Shown piece by piece: positions 52,181 to 60,621 of a DNA stretch of 64,000 nt (its first letter is position 1; each line of letters starts with the position of its first letter). The DNA lies in contig NZ_CARBVX010000002.1 of assembly GCF_948948975.1 (NCBI RefSeq), forward strand, positions 62,001 through 126,000, given 5' to 3'. The notes below the pieces were generated by a model. The model searched no databases, had not been told where the DNA came from, and saw nothing but the letters and a program-made list of their open reading frames with translations. The stretch is from an uncultured Lactobacillus sp. Its GTDB lineage: Bacteria > Bacillota > Bacilli > Lactobacillales > Lactobacillaceae. The translations under genes were made by a program, and so were the position numbers.

Positions 52181-52297
52181 GTGTTTATTCTAAATAACTT
52201 AGGATTAAGCTTAAAACTGAACTATTTTCTTTCAGTTATTAAGCTATATTTAATAAACAACCCCAAATTTGATGAAAGTTTGGGGTTTGTTAACTAA
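52181..52297 (+). CDS. Possible 38-residue leader peptide before the efflux gene
   Basis: A GTG start follows GAGGTGAT. The peptide begins MFILNNLGLSLKLNYFLSVI and contains no known family. It ends inside the attenuator hairpins. Short coding leaders of this kind precede inducible antibiotic efflux and methylase genes. No known stalling motif is obvious. Confidence 0.4.
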   Translation: MFILNNLGLSLKLNYFLSVIKLYLINNPKFDESLGFVN

Positions 52298-52327
52298 TAT
52301 CTAGCTATCTTTTCCCTAAACTTTCAT
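52259..52327 (+). promoter_or_regulatory. Attenuator-like alternative hairpins before the MFS gene
   Basis: Segment 1 (AACCCCAAA, 52259-52267) pairs with segment 2 (TTTGGGGTT, 52279-52287). Segment 2 (52272-52285) can instead pair over 14 bp, one of them G-U, with segment 3 (52314-52327). The two hairpins exclude each other. The first is followed by a TTTGTT tract and could terminate. Confidence 0.5.
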
Positions 52328-52364
52328 GTACTCAATAAATTTAAGTATTAAAAGGAACGGGAAA

Positions 52365-53579
52365 ATGACTAACAAAAATAACTATAATATTATAAATCTC
52401 TTAATTGGCCGGATCGGAACAAATGTTGCTGACTCTCTTTTCTATATGGCAATATTGTGGTACTTTAAAACCCATTTTAATTCACCAATGCTTCTTTCAG
52501 TGATATTCATAGCTGAATCTAGCATTGATATGTTTTCGTTTACTTTAGGACCTATAATTGATCGTATAGATATCAAAAAAGCATTAAAATTAGTGACAAT
52601 TACTCAAGCAATGCTGAGCATAATCATTATTCCGCTATTTAATAATCAAAAATTGCACTTTTTAGGAATTACATTTTTGATAGTAGTCTATGTTTTGTCA
52701 ACTATTGGATCAACACTAATCTATCCTGCGGAAGATAAGATACTGCCCAATATAGTAGAAAAGAAAGAATTACCTAAAGTTAATGGGATCTTTCAAATGT
52801 CTTATCAAACTTTAGAATTATTTCTCAATGCTGGAGCAACAATTCTAATTACCTTTTTATCTATAAAAAATACAATTATTATTTCAGCATTAGTATTTGC
52901 ATTTGCACTTTTGTTCTACGCGCGTTTACACTTTAAACTTCCAAATGCCTCATCACCTGAAGGTAATACTAACTATTTCAAAGATTTAGTAAGTGGTTGG
53001 CAAGCATTACGCACTAATAAAAACATTTTAATTTTAATCTTGCCTTTTGCTCTAACTAACTTATTTTATGGAATATCATCTGTTGGTTTACCTTACTTTG
53101 CCACCAAATACTTAAACAATAGTGCACTTAGCTATGGAAGTTTAGAACTTGCCTCTTCAATTGGAGGATTACTAGGCAGTCTTATCGTACAGCGACTTTA
53201 CGTGAGAGACAGCCAACTAAGACTATTAATTGTCACTTGCTTAATGCTATCTGGATTAGCAATTGTTTTAGAAGTAATAACTGCCCCAATCTGGCCTGTT
53301 TTAATTCTAATATTTGCCCTATGTAGTACTTTCTGGATTAGCATTATGAACATTAATTTTAAAGTTCTAGTTCAAGAAAGTTTTCCTTCTAGTTTATTAG
53401 GACGAATTATTACGATTAACAGCAGCATTGTTAATTGCATGATTCCGATTGGATCATTTTTAGGAGGATTTATTGTTAAAAAATATGGTGCTAGGACCGC
53501 CATTAACCTTGAAGGACTGGCTCAGCTAGTGACAGCTGTCTTCTATCTAATAATATTTTTAAAAAGAAAAAGAGCATAA
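52365..53579 (+). CDS. MFS efflux transporter (macrolide-efflux MefA-like)
   Basis: A 404-aa major facilitator with about 12 membrane helices. It begins MTNKNNYNIINLLIGRIGTN, then SLFYMAILWYF. GPIIDRIDIKKALKL is the loop between helices 2 and 3. PAEDKILPNIVEKKELPKVNG is the conserved motif of MefA/MdfA-like drug exporters. I chose the ATG at 52365, after AAAGGAACGGG; an ATG at 52326 is inside the attenuator. The coding leader and hairpins upstream suggest drug-inducible expression. Substrate not proven. Confidence 0.82.
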   Translation: MTNKNNYNIINLLIGRIGTNVADSLFYMAILWYFKTHFNSPMLLSVIFIAESSIDMFSFTLGPIIDRIDIKKALKLVTITQAMLSIIIIPLFNNQKLHFLGITFLIVVYVLSTIGSTLIYPAEDKILPNIVEKKELPKVNGIFQMSYQTLELFLNAGATILITFLSIKNTIIISALVFAFALLFYARLHFKLPNASSPEGNTNYFKDLVSGWQALRTNKNILILILPFALTNLFYGISSVGLPYFATKYLNNSALSYGSLELASSIGGLLGSLIVQRLYVRDSQLRLLIVTCLMLSGLAIVLEVITAPIWPVLILIFALCSTFWISIMNINFKVLVQESFPSSLLGRIITINSSIVNCMIPIGSFLGGFIVKKYGARTAINLEGLAQLVTAVFYLIIFLKRKRA

Positions 53580-53604
53580 ATGCTCTAACTTAAGGAGTGT
53601 TCTA

Positions 53605-53679
53605 ATGAGTAATAAAAAAGTAAAAATTAATAATGCTGAAGTAAAAACAAGAGTAGTTTTCTATCGTCCAAGTCAATGA
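53605..53679 (+). CDS. Possible 24-residue peptide gene
   Basis: AAGGAG is 7-8 bases before the ATG. The peptide starts MSNKKVKINNAEVK and ends VVFYRPSQ. It is basic, with no signal peptide or membrane segment. It lies 25 bp after the efflux gene and 28 bp before the acetyltransferase gene, in the same direction, so it may be cotranscribed. Function unknown. Confidence 0.4.
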   Translation: MSNKKVKINNAEVKTRVVFYRPSQ

Positions 53680-53707
53680 TTAATTTTAATTTAGAAAAGA
53701 GATTTTT

Positions 53708-54517
53708 ATGGCGCAAGATTTGATTACTACAGTTACAACAAAAAATGATTTTAAACAGGCATTTAACAGTACTCATCTTAATGCCTCCGACACAGTTATT
53801 GTCCATACAGCATTAAGTAAGTTTTATTATGTTCCGGGCGGTCCTGAAACTGTCATCCTAGCACTTAAGGAGACAATAAGTAAAGGAACAATTATGATGC
53901 CCTCAGAAGTTTCGACAAATTGTGATCCAGCAAGCTGGGAGTATCCTCCAGTTCGTTCTGATCTAATTCAAACAATTAGAGATAATATGCCACCCTATGA
54001 TCCAATAACTTCAGCTACTGAGGGGCTTGGAGTAACACCTGAATATTTCCGAACTCTGCCTGATGTAGTTAGAAGTAACCATCCCTATCTACCAATCGCA
54101 ATTTGGGGTAAAAATAAAATTCAAATAGCCCAAAAACAACCATTAAATCTTCCATACGGCATTAATAGTCCCTTAGATTATCTCTACAAAAATAACGGTA
54201 AGATAATTTTTCTAGGAACAGATTATGAAACTTGTACTGCCCTTCACTATGCAGAATCGACAATTAATCGGCCAACCGAAACATGTTTAGCTGCTACTGG
54301 TATTGATGAGCAAGGTAAAACTACCTGGACTGAATATCAAAATGTTGATCTAGATTCTTATGATGATTTTAATGATCTTGGATTAGCTTTCGAAAATCAG
54401 TATTCAGAGTACTTTAATCAAGTCCGCTTGAACAGTAGCTTTGTCAAAGTCATTGAAATGAAACCTTTAATCGACTTTGCGAGAGACTGGTTTAAAAAGA
54501 AAGATAGTAATATATAA
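53708..54517 (+). CDS. AAC(3)-type aminoglycoside N-acetyltransferase family protein
   Basis: A 269-aa member of the antibiotic acetyltransferase family. DTVIVHTALSKFYYVPGG, TIMMPSEVSTNCDPASW and the LGTDYETCTALHYAE segment follow the AAC(3) pattern, with the catalytic histidine region HYAE. Chromosomal members often have no known resistance role. It follows the MFS gene on the same strand and ends at a strong terminator. Confidence 0.85.
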   Translation: MAQDLITTVTTKNDFKQAFNSTHLNASDTVIVHTALSKFYYVPGGPETVILALKETISKGTIMMPSEVSTNCDPASWEYPPVRSDLIQTIRDNMPPYDPITSATEGLGVTPEYFRTLPDVVRSNHPYLPIAIWGKNKIQIAQKQPLNLPYGINSPLDYLYKNNGKIIFLGTDYETCTALHYAESTINRPTETCLAATGIDEQGKTTWTEYQNVDLDSYDDFNDLGLAFENQYSEYFNQVRLNSSFVKVIEMKPLIDFARDWFKKKDSNI

Positions 54518-54519
54518 AC

Positions 54520-54548
54520 AAAAAAGTAGGAATAAATCCTACTTTTTT
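54520..54548. terminator. Bidirectional terminator between the acetyltransferase and rbsU
   Basis: AAAAAAGTAGGA pairs with TCCTACTTTTTT around ATAAA, with A and T runs at its ends. Confidence 0.88.
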
Positions 54549-54585
54549 CTATTTATAAGTTTCTTCTTTACAAAAATTCTATACC

Positions 54586-55476
54586 TTATACGATAACTGT
54601 CATCGTAGCAGCTCCGATAATGATAGCCAAACCAATTAAAGTAACTACCATTTCTTTCTTAGTCTTCCTTTCATGCAAGAACCAGATTCCGGTTAGAGTT
54701 GCTAATACTACAGATGTCTGTGACAAAATAAATCCAGTTGCTAAACCATTCATATTTGGTTGAGCTGAAATTAAATATGTCAATGCAGCAAATGCAAAGA
54801 AAAATCCAGAGATAATTTGTTTGTAAGAAACGCTTTGAGCTAAAGCACTTCTTCGGTTTGGTTCTTTAACTTTTAAGTAAACTGCATAACAAATAGCAAC
54901 TACGCACATTCCAATAGCTTGCGGTAAAAATGCTTTGGATCCATCAATTTTAGCAGCTTGAGGAGCTGCAGAATATGCCCAATATCCAATTTCACCAATT
55001 AATAAAATGATTACGGCTTTTCTTAACTTAGCACTGTTTTCATCAGTTTTATGTTCACTCCAGGTTGTCATCCAAGCACCTAAAATGATCAGAGCTAATG
55101 CAAGAAAACCTACTAACTTATCACTCGTACTTGGCCAATCTCCTAAAGCAAATACTCCCCATAAAGAAGTACCTAATAACTGAAAGGCAGTTGTAATTGG
55201 CATTGCACGCGATGATCCAACCAAAGTAAAAGAATGAAAAGTAAGAATCTGCGCACTAGCCCAGCCTATTCCAGAGATAATTGACCAGATCAAAGCAGCA
55301 CCGCTAGGCAACGCTATTCCTTGAACTAAGTTATAGACTAAAGCAAAGATAAAAGTACCAAATGTAGTACCAATAATTTGATTTACTGGTTTACCACCAA
55401 TTTTTGAGGCAATTGTTGGAAACAAGCCCCATCCAAGTAATGGCCCTAAACCAATTAATAAAGCTATTCCATTCAT
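54586..55476 (-). CDS. rbsU: Ribose/glucose uptake protein (GRP family, RbsU-like)
   Basis: About ten membrane helices in 296 residues, beginning MNGIALLIGLGPLLGWGLFP and PVNQIIGTTFGTFIFAL, the typical start of the glucose/ribose permease (GRP) family. It is 75 bp downstream of rbsD on the same strand. In lactobacilli rbsU-rbsD pairs import and isomerise ribose, so the pairing decides for RbsU over GlcU. No ribokinase gene is seen nearby. Confidence 0.82.
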   Translation of the reverse strand: MNGIALLIGLGPLLGWGLFPTIASKIGGKPVNQIIGTTFGTFIFALVYNLVQGIALPSGAALIWSIISGIGWASAQILTFHSFTLVGSSRAMPITTAFQLLGTSLWGVFALGDWPSTSDKLVGFLALALIILGAWMTTWSEHKTDENSAKLRKAVIILLIGEIGYWAYSAAPQAAKIDGSKAFLPQAIGMCVVAICYAVYLKVKEPNRRSALAQSVSYKQIISGFFFAFAALTYLISAQPNMNGLATGFILSQTSVVLATLTGIWFLHERKTKKEMVVTLIGLAIIIGAATMTVIV

Positions 55477-55551
55477 ACACTAAACTTTCCTTAAAATATA
55501 AAAGTAATTGTAGTTTACATACGCAATTACTTTTATAACTAAATATTTACT

Positions 55552-55947
55552 TTAAAAAACTACTCCACTTTCCAAAATTACATTAGAATATGGAGTTTCT
55601 TCACCAGTTCTAATAAATGCTTTAGAAGACTTTAAATCCTTCTTTAGTTCTGAATGAGGAATAAATTCAATCTCAACATTCGGAACTGCCTTCTTAATAG
55701 CTTCTAATTGCTTTGGATTTTCAGTTTTAATTTCCTCTGCAACATACATTTTTTGAACTTCTAATTCTTTCAAGACTTCTTTTAAAACATCAATAAACGA
55801 TGGCAAGCCTGAACGTACAGACAAATCAATCTTTTCAGTTTCAGCTGGAACTGGAGTACCAGCATCCCCAATTCCCAGCCAATCCATGTGACCCATGTCA
55901 GCTATTACTCTTGAAATATTAGAATTCATTACGCCAGTTTTTTTCAT
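55552..55947 (-). CDS. rbsD: D-ribose pyranase
   Basis: A 131-aa protein that converts beta-pyranose to furanose forms of ribose. [23 protein letters not shown] contains the catalytic histidine of RbsD/FucU (in [14 protein letters not shown]). The closing segment [21 protein letters not shown] (in parts: [15 protein letters not shown]) is the conserved C-terminus. It leads into rbsU. Confidence 0.92.
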   Translation of the reverse strand: MKKTGVMNSNISRVIADMGHMDWLGIGDAGTPVPAETEKIDLSVRSGLPSFIDVLKEVLKELEVQKMYVAEEIKTENPKQLEAIKKAVPNVEIEFIPHSELKKDLKSSKAFIRTGEETPYSNVILESGVVF

Positions 55948-56082
55948 AGTTATTAATCCTTTTCTTAAAACGTATTTACTAATATTCTAATATATCTTTT
56001 TAATATTAACACTTTTAAAGCAGTTTAGGTACCGAATTTATTTCACTCGCTTCTTCCCCTCTCTCCTTAGTCTTATATAAAA

Positions 56083-56106
56083 ACCACCTAAGAGTTCTTA
56101 GGTAGT
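56083..56106. terminator. Hairpin upstream of rbsD
   Basis: CACCTAAGA and TCTTAGGTAG-type arms pair (56086-56103) next to an A-run, with TTCTA after it. Probably ends the decayed gene to its right on the minus strand. Confidence 0.55.
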
Positions 56107-56163
56107 TCTATACTTATTGGATTATTTTACTCGTCAAAAAAGATTTTTGTATTTTCCATCAAA

Positions 56164-56429
56164 TTATACATTTTCTGGATTATTGCGTTCTGGACTCATC
56201 ATATCAACATCTAAATGAATATAAATATAATCAAAATTATTTTCTTTAATCCATTCCTTAGCCCTTTCAAAATTCAGAATATTTCCTTTTTCAATCGTAT
56301 ACTTAAGCATACCTTTTTATCTCTCTGTAAAGAAGATTACTACGCATCATTACATGTTCATGGTAAAAAATATTGGGATTAGAAGTATTAGAGTAGACAT
56401 CGAGCCAAATTAATCCTAATTTTCATCAT
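56164..56429 (-). pseudogene. Arginase/agmatinase-family remnant
   Basis: Two pieces in different frames are recognisable. The upstream one starts near 56429 and reads LGLIWLDVYSNTSNP, a decayed form of the family motif G(x)IWIDAHAD. The downstream one (ATG at 56310) contains DYIYIHLDVDMMSPE, the HLDVDxxDP motif. The metal-binding histidine and aspartates are partly lost and the two frames are not joined, so the gene is dead. Confidence 0.6.
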
Positions 56430-56616
56430 TAGAAATTCATTCCTTTTAATTGTATGATAAAGTCTATAGCAACTAGAGAGTCAAGAAAAGAATATATTTT
56501 CAATTGGAAAATATCTGAAGTTGTCTACAAACTTTTACTTGATGACTTAATAGATATTCTATAGATTTATTAAAGGAACTTTGAATACAAATTTTCTGCT
56601 CTAAAGTAGTATTTTT

Positions 56617-56633
56617 TGAAAGGAGCGCTTTCA
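56617..56633 (+). promoter_or_regulatory. Hairpin over the folD ribosome site
   Basis: TGAAAG (56617-56622) pairs with CTTTCA (56628-56633), with the SD core GGAG in the stem and loop, just before the GTG start. It may limit translation. It is not a normal CcpA site, as the arms are too far apart. Confidence 0.35.
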
Positions 56634-56636
56634 TTA

Positions 56637-57488
56637 GTGACAAATATTATTAACGGCCGTCAAATTGCCAAACAACTTAATCAGGAAACCAAAACCAGAG
56701 TTGATAAATTAAAAGAAGAAGGGATAATTCCAGGAATTGTAGTTATTCTTGTAGGAGATGATCCGGCTAGTGTAATTTATACACGTAATAAACAGAAAAA
56801 TGCTGAAAAGTTAGGCATGAAATCTATCTTGAGGAAATTTCCAAAGGATGTCAGTCAAGCTGAAGTTTTACAAGCAATTCATCACTATAATGATGATCCA
56901 ACTATTCACGCAATTTTAATTCAGCTTCCTTTACCTAAGCATCTTAATCAAACTGAACTAATTGAAGCAATTGCTCCTGAAAAAGATGTGGATGGTTTTA
57001 ATTCAAAAAACGTTGGAAAACTCTATAACAATGAAGAAGGGCACTACCCCGTTTCTTGTACTTCCCGCGGAATTATGACTTTGCTTCATACTTACTTAGA
57101 TAAAATTGAAGGCTTAAATGTCACAATTGTCGGCCGCAGTATCTTAGTAAGTCGCCCTCTTCAATCGCTCCTCATTAATGAAAATGCGACCGTCACTATG
57201 GTGAGTTTACACACTGATAATATCGATTATTACACTAAACATGCTGATATTTTAGTTGTGGCTACTGGCAAACCTAATTTGATTAAAAAAGATCAGGTTA
57301 AACCTGGTGCAACCGTGATCGATGTGGGAATTAATCGAATGGCAAATCATCATTTAGTTGGGGATGTCGATTTTGATGATGTCAAAGAAGTCGCTAAAAA
57401 TATCACCCCAGTTCCTGGTGGAGTAGGTCCAATGACTATCGCAACTTTAATGCAACAAACTGTCGATTTGGCTGAATGGAATAAATAG
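56637..57488 (+). CDS. folD: Methylenetetrahydrofolate dehydrogenase/cyclohydrolase
   Basis: Bifunctional one-carbon enzyme, 283 aa. The catalytic lysine region is [14 protein letters not shown] near residue 50, with [10 protein letters not shown] and the DVDGFN motif after it. The NADP domain has [18 protein letters not shown], and the end [15 protein letters not shown] is invariant. I chose the GTG at 56637, since the SD AAAGGAG lies upstream; an earlier TTG overlaps that SD. A terminator follows. It stands alone here. Confidence 0.95.
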   Translation: MTNIINGRQIAKQLNQETKTRVDKLKEEGIIPGIVVILVGDDPASVIYTRNKQKNAEKLGMKSILRKFPKDVSQAEVLQAIHHYNDDPTIHAILIQLPLPKHLNQTELIEAIAPEKDVDGFNSKNVGKLYNNEEGHYPVSCTSRGIMTLLHTYLDKIEGLNVTIVGRSILVSRPLQSLLINENATVTMVSLHTDNIDYYTKHADILVVATGKPNLIKKDQVKPGATVIDVGINRMANHHLVGDVDFDDVKEVAKNITPVPGGVGPMTIATLMQQTVDLAEWNK

Positions 57489-57529
57489 AAAAAGACGTTA
57501 AACAGTATTATATTGCTTAACGTCTTTTT
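57489..57529. terminator. Terminator after folD
   Basis: AAAAAGACGTTAA pairs with TTAACGTCTTTTT around a 15-base loop, with A and T runs. Confidence 0.9.
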
Positions 57530-57628
57530 ATCTTCTACTACTTTCTCTATCTTAATTGATTCAAGCTAGAATCAAAGATTTGTTTAATGGTCTGTGAATC
57601 ATGGTAGTCAAAAGATTGACCAAGATTT

Positions 57629-58078
57629 TTACTCTACCTTTTCAAAAACTTCACATACCATCGGTGCCTGAGGATAAAATACTTTACCTGCTTCTCGATA
57701 TTCCCAATCAAAAAAATCATCATGGGCTCGACGCCAATATTCATAACTTCGATCACCCTCACCTTCATGATAGGCGTGCTCTTTAGAAATCAAATTATAA
57801 GGAACGATTTCCACTACCTTATCTTGAATGACACAAACAGGTTCTTCTTTACTATTCAAAACAATACTCCACTCACCTGCTTGGGGTATTTTTTCATTTT
57901 TATCATAAAGTTCATAGGCAGATGTGGTAGCTGTTTTTATACCTCGATTTACCAACTCAGCTAATTCGTCTGCCTGCTGCGGCGTTGCACCAAAAGCCCA
58001 TGCTTCTACCGGAGTATCATATTCTAAGTTATGACTTTGACAAAAATCTTGCCAAAATTGTTTCAGTTGCTTATTCAT
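57629..58078 (-). CDS. ASCH domain protein
   Basis: A 149-aa ASCH-fold protein: EAWAFGATPQQADELAELV, then VNRGIKTATTSAYELYD (with the conserved G(x)K(x)AT) and GEWSIVLNSKEEPVCVI. Some ASCH proteins hydrolyse N4-acetylcytidine; others bind RNA. Its start overlaps the stop of a nucleoside phosphorylase-like gene by 8 bp, so it belongs to that operon. This context favours a role with modified nucleosides. Inference. Confidence 0.85.
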   Translation of the reverse strand: MNKQLKQFWQDFCQSHNLEYDTPVEAWAFGATPQQADELAELVNRGIKTATTSAYELYDKNEKIPQAGEWSIVLNSKEEPVCVIQDKVVEIVPYNLISKEHAYHEGEGDRSYEYWRRAHDDFFDWEYREAGKVFYPQAPMVCEVFEKVE

Positions 58079-58853
58079 TTTTACCTAATTTCGTTAAAAC
58101 TTTAGATCCAATCTCCAACCCCGCACTGTGAGATTCATACCCCCAGTCGCGTTCATCATAGTTTTCTATATCAGCCAATGTATCAGCAGTAAATAAAATT
58201 TGAGCGAAATCCACTTTTCTGAATTGCGCACAAGCTGCCAAAGATGCACATTCCATTTCAACAGTTGCAGCTCCTAATTGACGAAAATGTGCAACTTTCT
58301 TGGGCGTTTCTCTGAAGAAGCCATCAGTTGTCCAAGTTGTAATTTCATCATATTTAAGATTTAAAGTAGCTAATACATCTTCTACCCGCTTTAAGAAATT
58401 CTGATTCAAATCGATAAATTGACCTGGCTCCATATAATGAAAAGACGTTCCTTCATCGCGAATTGCCCGTTTGACTAGTAACATCTCATTTTCTGGTAAA
58501 TCAGTTAACGCCCCCGCATTACCAACAGTTAAAACTTGTTTCACGCCATAACTAATCAACCAATCAAGTAATTGGACCGAAGCCGGTCCTCCAAGCGGTG
58601 CTTGACATAAAGTAAAATATTCACCGTTTAATTCAACTTCATAAATCTTAGGACTAAAAGATACTGACTCAAATTCACCTATAGTGCGGTGAAGATGTTG
58701 ATCTAAAAAAGCATCAATTTCATTTTTAGGAACAAATGCGTAAAGCAAGCGTGAGTGAAAACGAAATGGTGCCTGATCATGATCTGGTTCAATTACTGCA
58801 TGATGATTTGAGTCAAAGTTTAAAATAAATGGTTGTTCTGTTTTTTCTGTCAT
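58071..58853 (-). CDS. Nucleoside phosphorylase-like protein, paralogue 3
   Basis: Member of the PNP/UDP phosphorylase superfamily, 260 aa. CQAPLGGPASVQLLDWLISY, VLTVGNAGALTDLPENEM (phosphate-site GNAG) and VEMECASLAACAQFR (the ribose-binding ME(x)E-type motif) are present. It is the third of three tandem copies with the same motifs at the same places. Copies vary near GYESHSAGLE at the end. The substrate is not known. Confidence 0.85.
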   Translation of the reverse strand: MTEKTEQPFILNFDSNHHAVIEPDHDQAPFRFHSRLLYAFVPKNEIDAFLDQHLHRTIGEFESVSFSPKIYEVELNGEYFTLCQAPLGGPASVQLLDWLISYGVKQVLTVGNAGALTDLPENEMLLVKRAIRDEGTSFHYMEPGQFIDLNQNFLKRVEDVLATLNLKYDEITTWTTDGFFRETPKKVAHFRQLGAATVEMECASLAACAQFRKVDFAQILFTADTLADIENYDERDWGYESHSAGLEIGSKVLTKLGKNE

Positions 58854-58865
58854 AATTATTTCTCC

Positions 58866-59645
58866 CTATTTTGGACTTAATTTACTTAGAACTTTAGATC
58901 CAATTTCTAATCCAATTCCATATGATTTACGTCCCCAACCTCGGCGATCGTAGTTTTCCATTTGTGCTAATGAGTCTCCGGTAAATAAAAGTTGAGCAAA
59001 ATCTACTTTTCTAAATTGTGCACAGGCTGCTAAAGCTGCACATTCCATTTCAACCGTATCGGCTCCTAATTGACGAAATTGAGCAACTTTTTTTGGTGTT
59101 TCTCTGAAAAAACCATCAGTTGTCCAAGTCGTAATTTCATCGTATTTATAGCCTAATTCTAAAATTGCTCTTTCAACTTGAGACAAGTATGCATGCTCTA
59201 GTTCTACAAACTGACTAGGTTTTAAATAATAAAATGAAGTTCCCTCTCCTCGAATTGCCTTTGTAGGAATGAGCATTGTATTTTCTGGTAAATCATTTAA
59301 TGCACCAGCATTACCAATCGCTAAAACTTGTTTAACTCCATAATTAATTAACCAATCAAGCAATTTTGTAGCCGCTGGGGCGCCTAATGGTGCTTGGCAT
59401 AATGTAAAATATTTATTTTCAATTTTGACCTCATAAATTTTAGGTCTAAATGAAATAGTGCGAAAACTTCCTAAAGTGCGGTGAGGATATTGATCTAAGA
59501 AAGAATCAATTTCTTCTTTAGGAACAAAAGCGTAAAGTAACTTGGGATGAAAATGAAACGGTAAGTCTTCAAAATCTGGGTCAAGTACTGCATGGCGATT
59601 ACCATCAAAATCTAAAATAAATGGTTGTTCTGTTTCTTTTTTCAT
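58866..59645 (-). CDS. Nucleoside phosphorylase-like protein, paralogue 2
   Basis: The second copy, 259 aa. VLAIGNAGALNDLPENTM, KVAQFRQLGADTVEMECAAL and FAQLLFTGDSLAQME are the matching motifs. It differs from its neighbours in that TADTL becomes TGDSL near residue 225. The gap to the third copy is 12 bp. Confidence 0.85.
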   Translation of the reverse strand: MKKETEQPFILDFDGNRHAVLDPDFEDLPFHFHPKLLYAFVPKEEIDSFLDQYPHRTLGSFRTISFRPKIYEVKIENKYFTLCQAPLGAPAATKLLDWLINYGVKQVLAIGNAGALNDLPENTMLIPTKAIRGEGTSFYYLKPSQFVELEHAYLSQVERAILELGYKYDEITTWTTDGFFRETPKKVAQFRQLGADTVEMECAALAACAQFRKVDFAQLLFTGDSLAQMENYDRRGWGRKSYGIGLEIGSKVLSKLSPK

Positions 59646-59656
59646 TCTTATTCCCC

Positions 59657-60418
59657 TTACAATTTCTGTAATATCTTAAAGCAAATTTCTAATCCACGCC
59701 GATGCGAATTAGTTCCGCCGTCTCGTCGATCATAGACTAGTTCATTAGCTAAAGTATCAGCTGTAAACAAAATTTGAGCAAAATCTAATTTTCTAAATTG
59801 CGCACAAGCTGCTAGTGCTGAACACTCCATCTCTACTACGGATGCCCCTAAATCACGAAATTGCTTTACTTTTTTCGATGTTTCTCTAAAAAAAGCATCT
59901 GTAGTCCATGTCGTCACTTCATCGTATTTGTAATCTAGCTCAGTTATTACATTTTTTACCTGACTTAAAAATTCAGTGTTCAAATCGACCATTAGACTAT
60001 CTTCTAAATAATGGAAAGAAGTTCCTTCATCTCTAATTGCCTTAGTGGGAATAAACATTTCATTTTCTGGTAAATCTACAAGTGCACCAGCATTTCCAAA
60101 TGCTAAAACTTTCTTGACACCATATGCAATTAACCAATCAAGTAATTGTGTGGCGGCCGGAGCTCCTAAAGGAGCCTGACATAAAGTAAAGTATTCTCCG
60201 TTACTTTCAATTTCATAAATATCTGGTTGAAAGGAAATGGTATCATACGACCCTAACACTTTATGGGGAACTTGTTCTAAAAAATTATCAATATCTTCTT
60301 TAGGAACAAAGGCAAATAATAATTTAGAATGAAATTTAAAGGGTTGCTGTTCATAGTTAGGCTCAATAACAGAATGAGGATTACTATCCCAATCTAAAAT
60401 AAATGGTTGTTCTTTCAT
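59657..60418 (-). CDS. Nucleoside phosphorylase-like protein, paralogue 1
   Basis: The first copy, 253 aa, the most divergent (KEDIDNFLEQVPHKVLGSY, SLMVDLNTEFL, VEMECSALAACAQFR). The catalytic landmarks GNAGAL and VEMEC are kept. It is shorter at both ends. The gap to the second copy is 11 bp. No pseudogene signs in any of the three. Confidence 0.85.
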   Translation of the reverse strand: MKEQPFILDWDSNPHSVIEPNYEQQPFKFHSKLLFAFVPKEDIDNFLEQVPHKVLGSYDTISFQPDIYEIESNGEYFTLCQAPLGAPAATQLLDWLIAYGVKKVLAFGNAGALVDLPENEMFIPTKAIRDEGTSFHYLEDSLMVDLNTEFLSQVKNVITELDYKYDEVTTWTTDAFFRETSKKVKQFRDLGASVVEMECSALAACAQFRKLDFAQILFTADTLANELVYDRRDGGTNSHRRGLEICFKILQKL

Positions 60419-60477
60419 AAAGTTTCTCTTCCTCCACTATTAAAGATAAAATATACTTTGACAAACAATTATTTTTA

Positions 60478-60621
60478 CTAATTGAAAGACATAATCATTT
60501 CAGCTGAAATATCGCGGATTTCTTGATATCTCTCAAGATCAAAACTATCTTTTGCATATGTTAATCCAGCTTGTGCTAAGCTTTGAAGGCGCACAGCCCA
60601 ATCAACAACTTTATCTGTCAT
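60478..60621 (-). CDS. Short NUDIX-hydrolase N-terminal domain protein (47 aa)
   Basis: VVDWAVRLQSLAQAGLTYAK and the ERYQEIRDISAEM helix match the N-terminal helper domain that precedes NUDIX cores in ADP-ribose-type pyrophosphatases. A stop follows at residue 48 and no NUDIX box is present downstream. It is either a truncated gene or a stand-alone form. Its start overlaps the GNAT stop by 11 bp, so it is co-translated. Confidence 0.65.
   Translation of the reverse strand: MTDKVVDWAVRLQSLAQAGLTYAKDSFDLERYQEIRDISAEMIMSFN

Noticed and set aside
56614..56633. CcpA (cre) site at folD
   Set aside because: The arms TGAAAG and CTTTCA are separated by five bases; cre has a fixed 14-bp palindrome.
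57530..57628. Fragment on the minus strand reading NLGQSFDYHDSQTIKQIF before a stop
   Set aside because: Only 28 codons after a stop, no start, no family that I recognise; too little to call a gene remnant.
58071..60418. Three phosphorylase copies as an assembly duplication
   Set aside because: The copies differ at many residues and at both ends, so they are true diverged paralogues.
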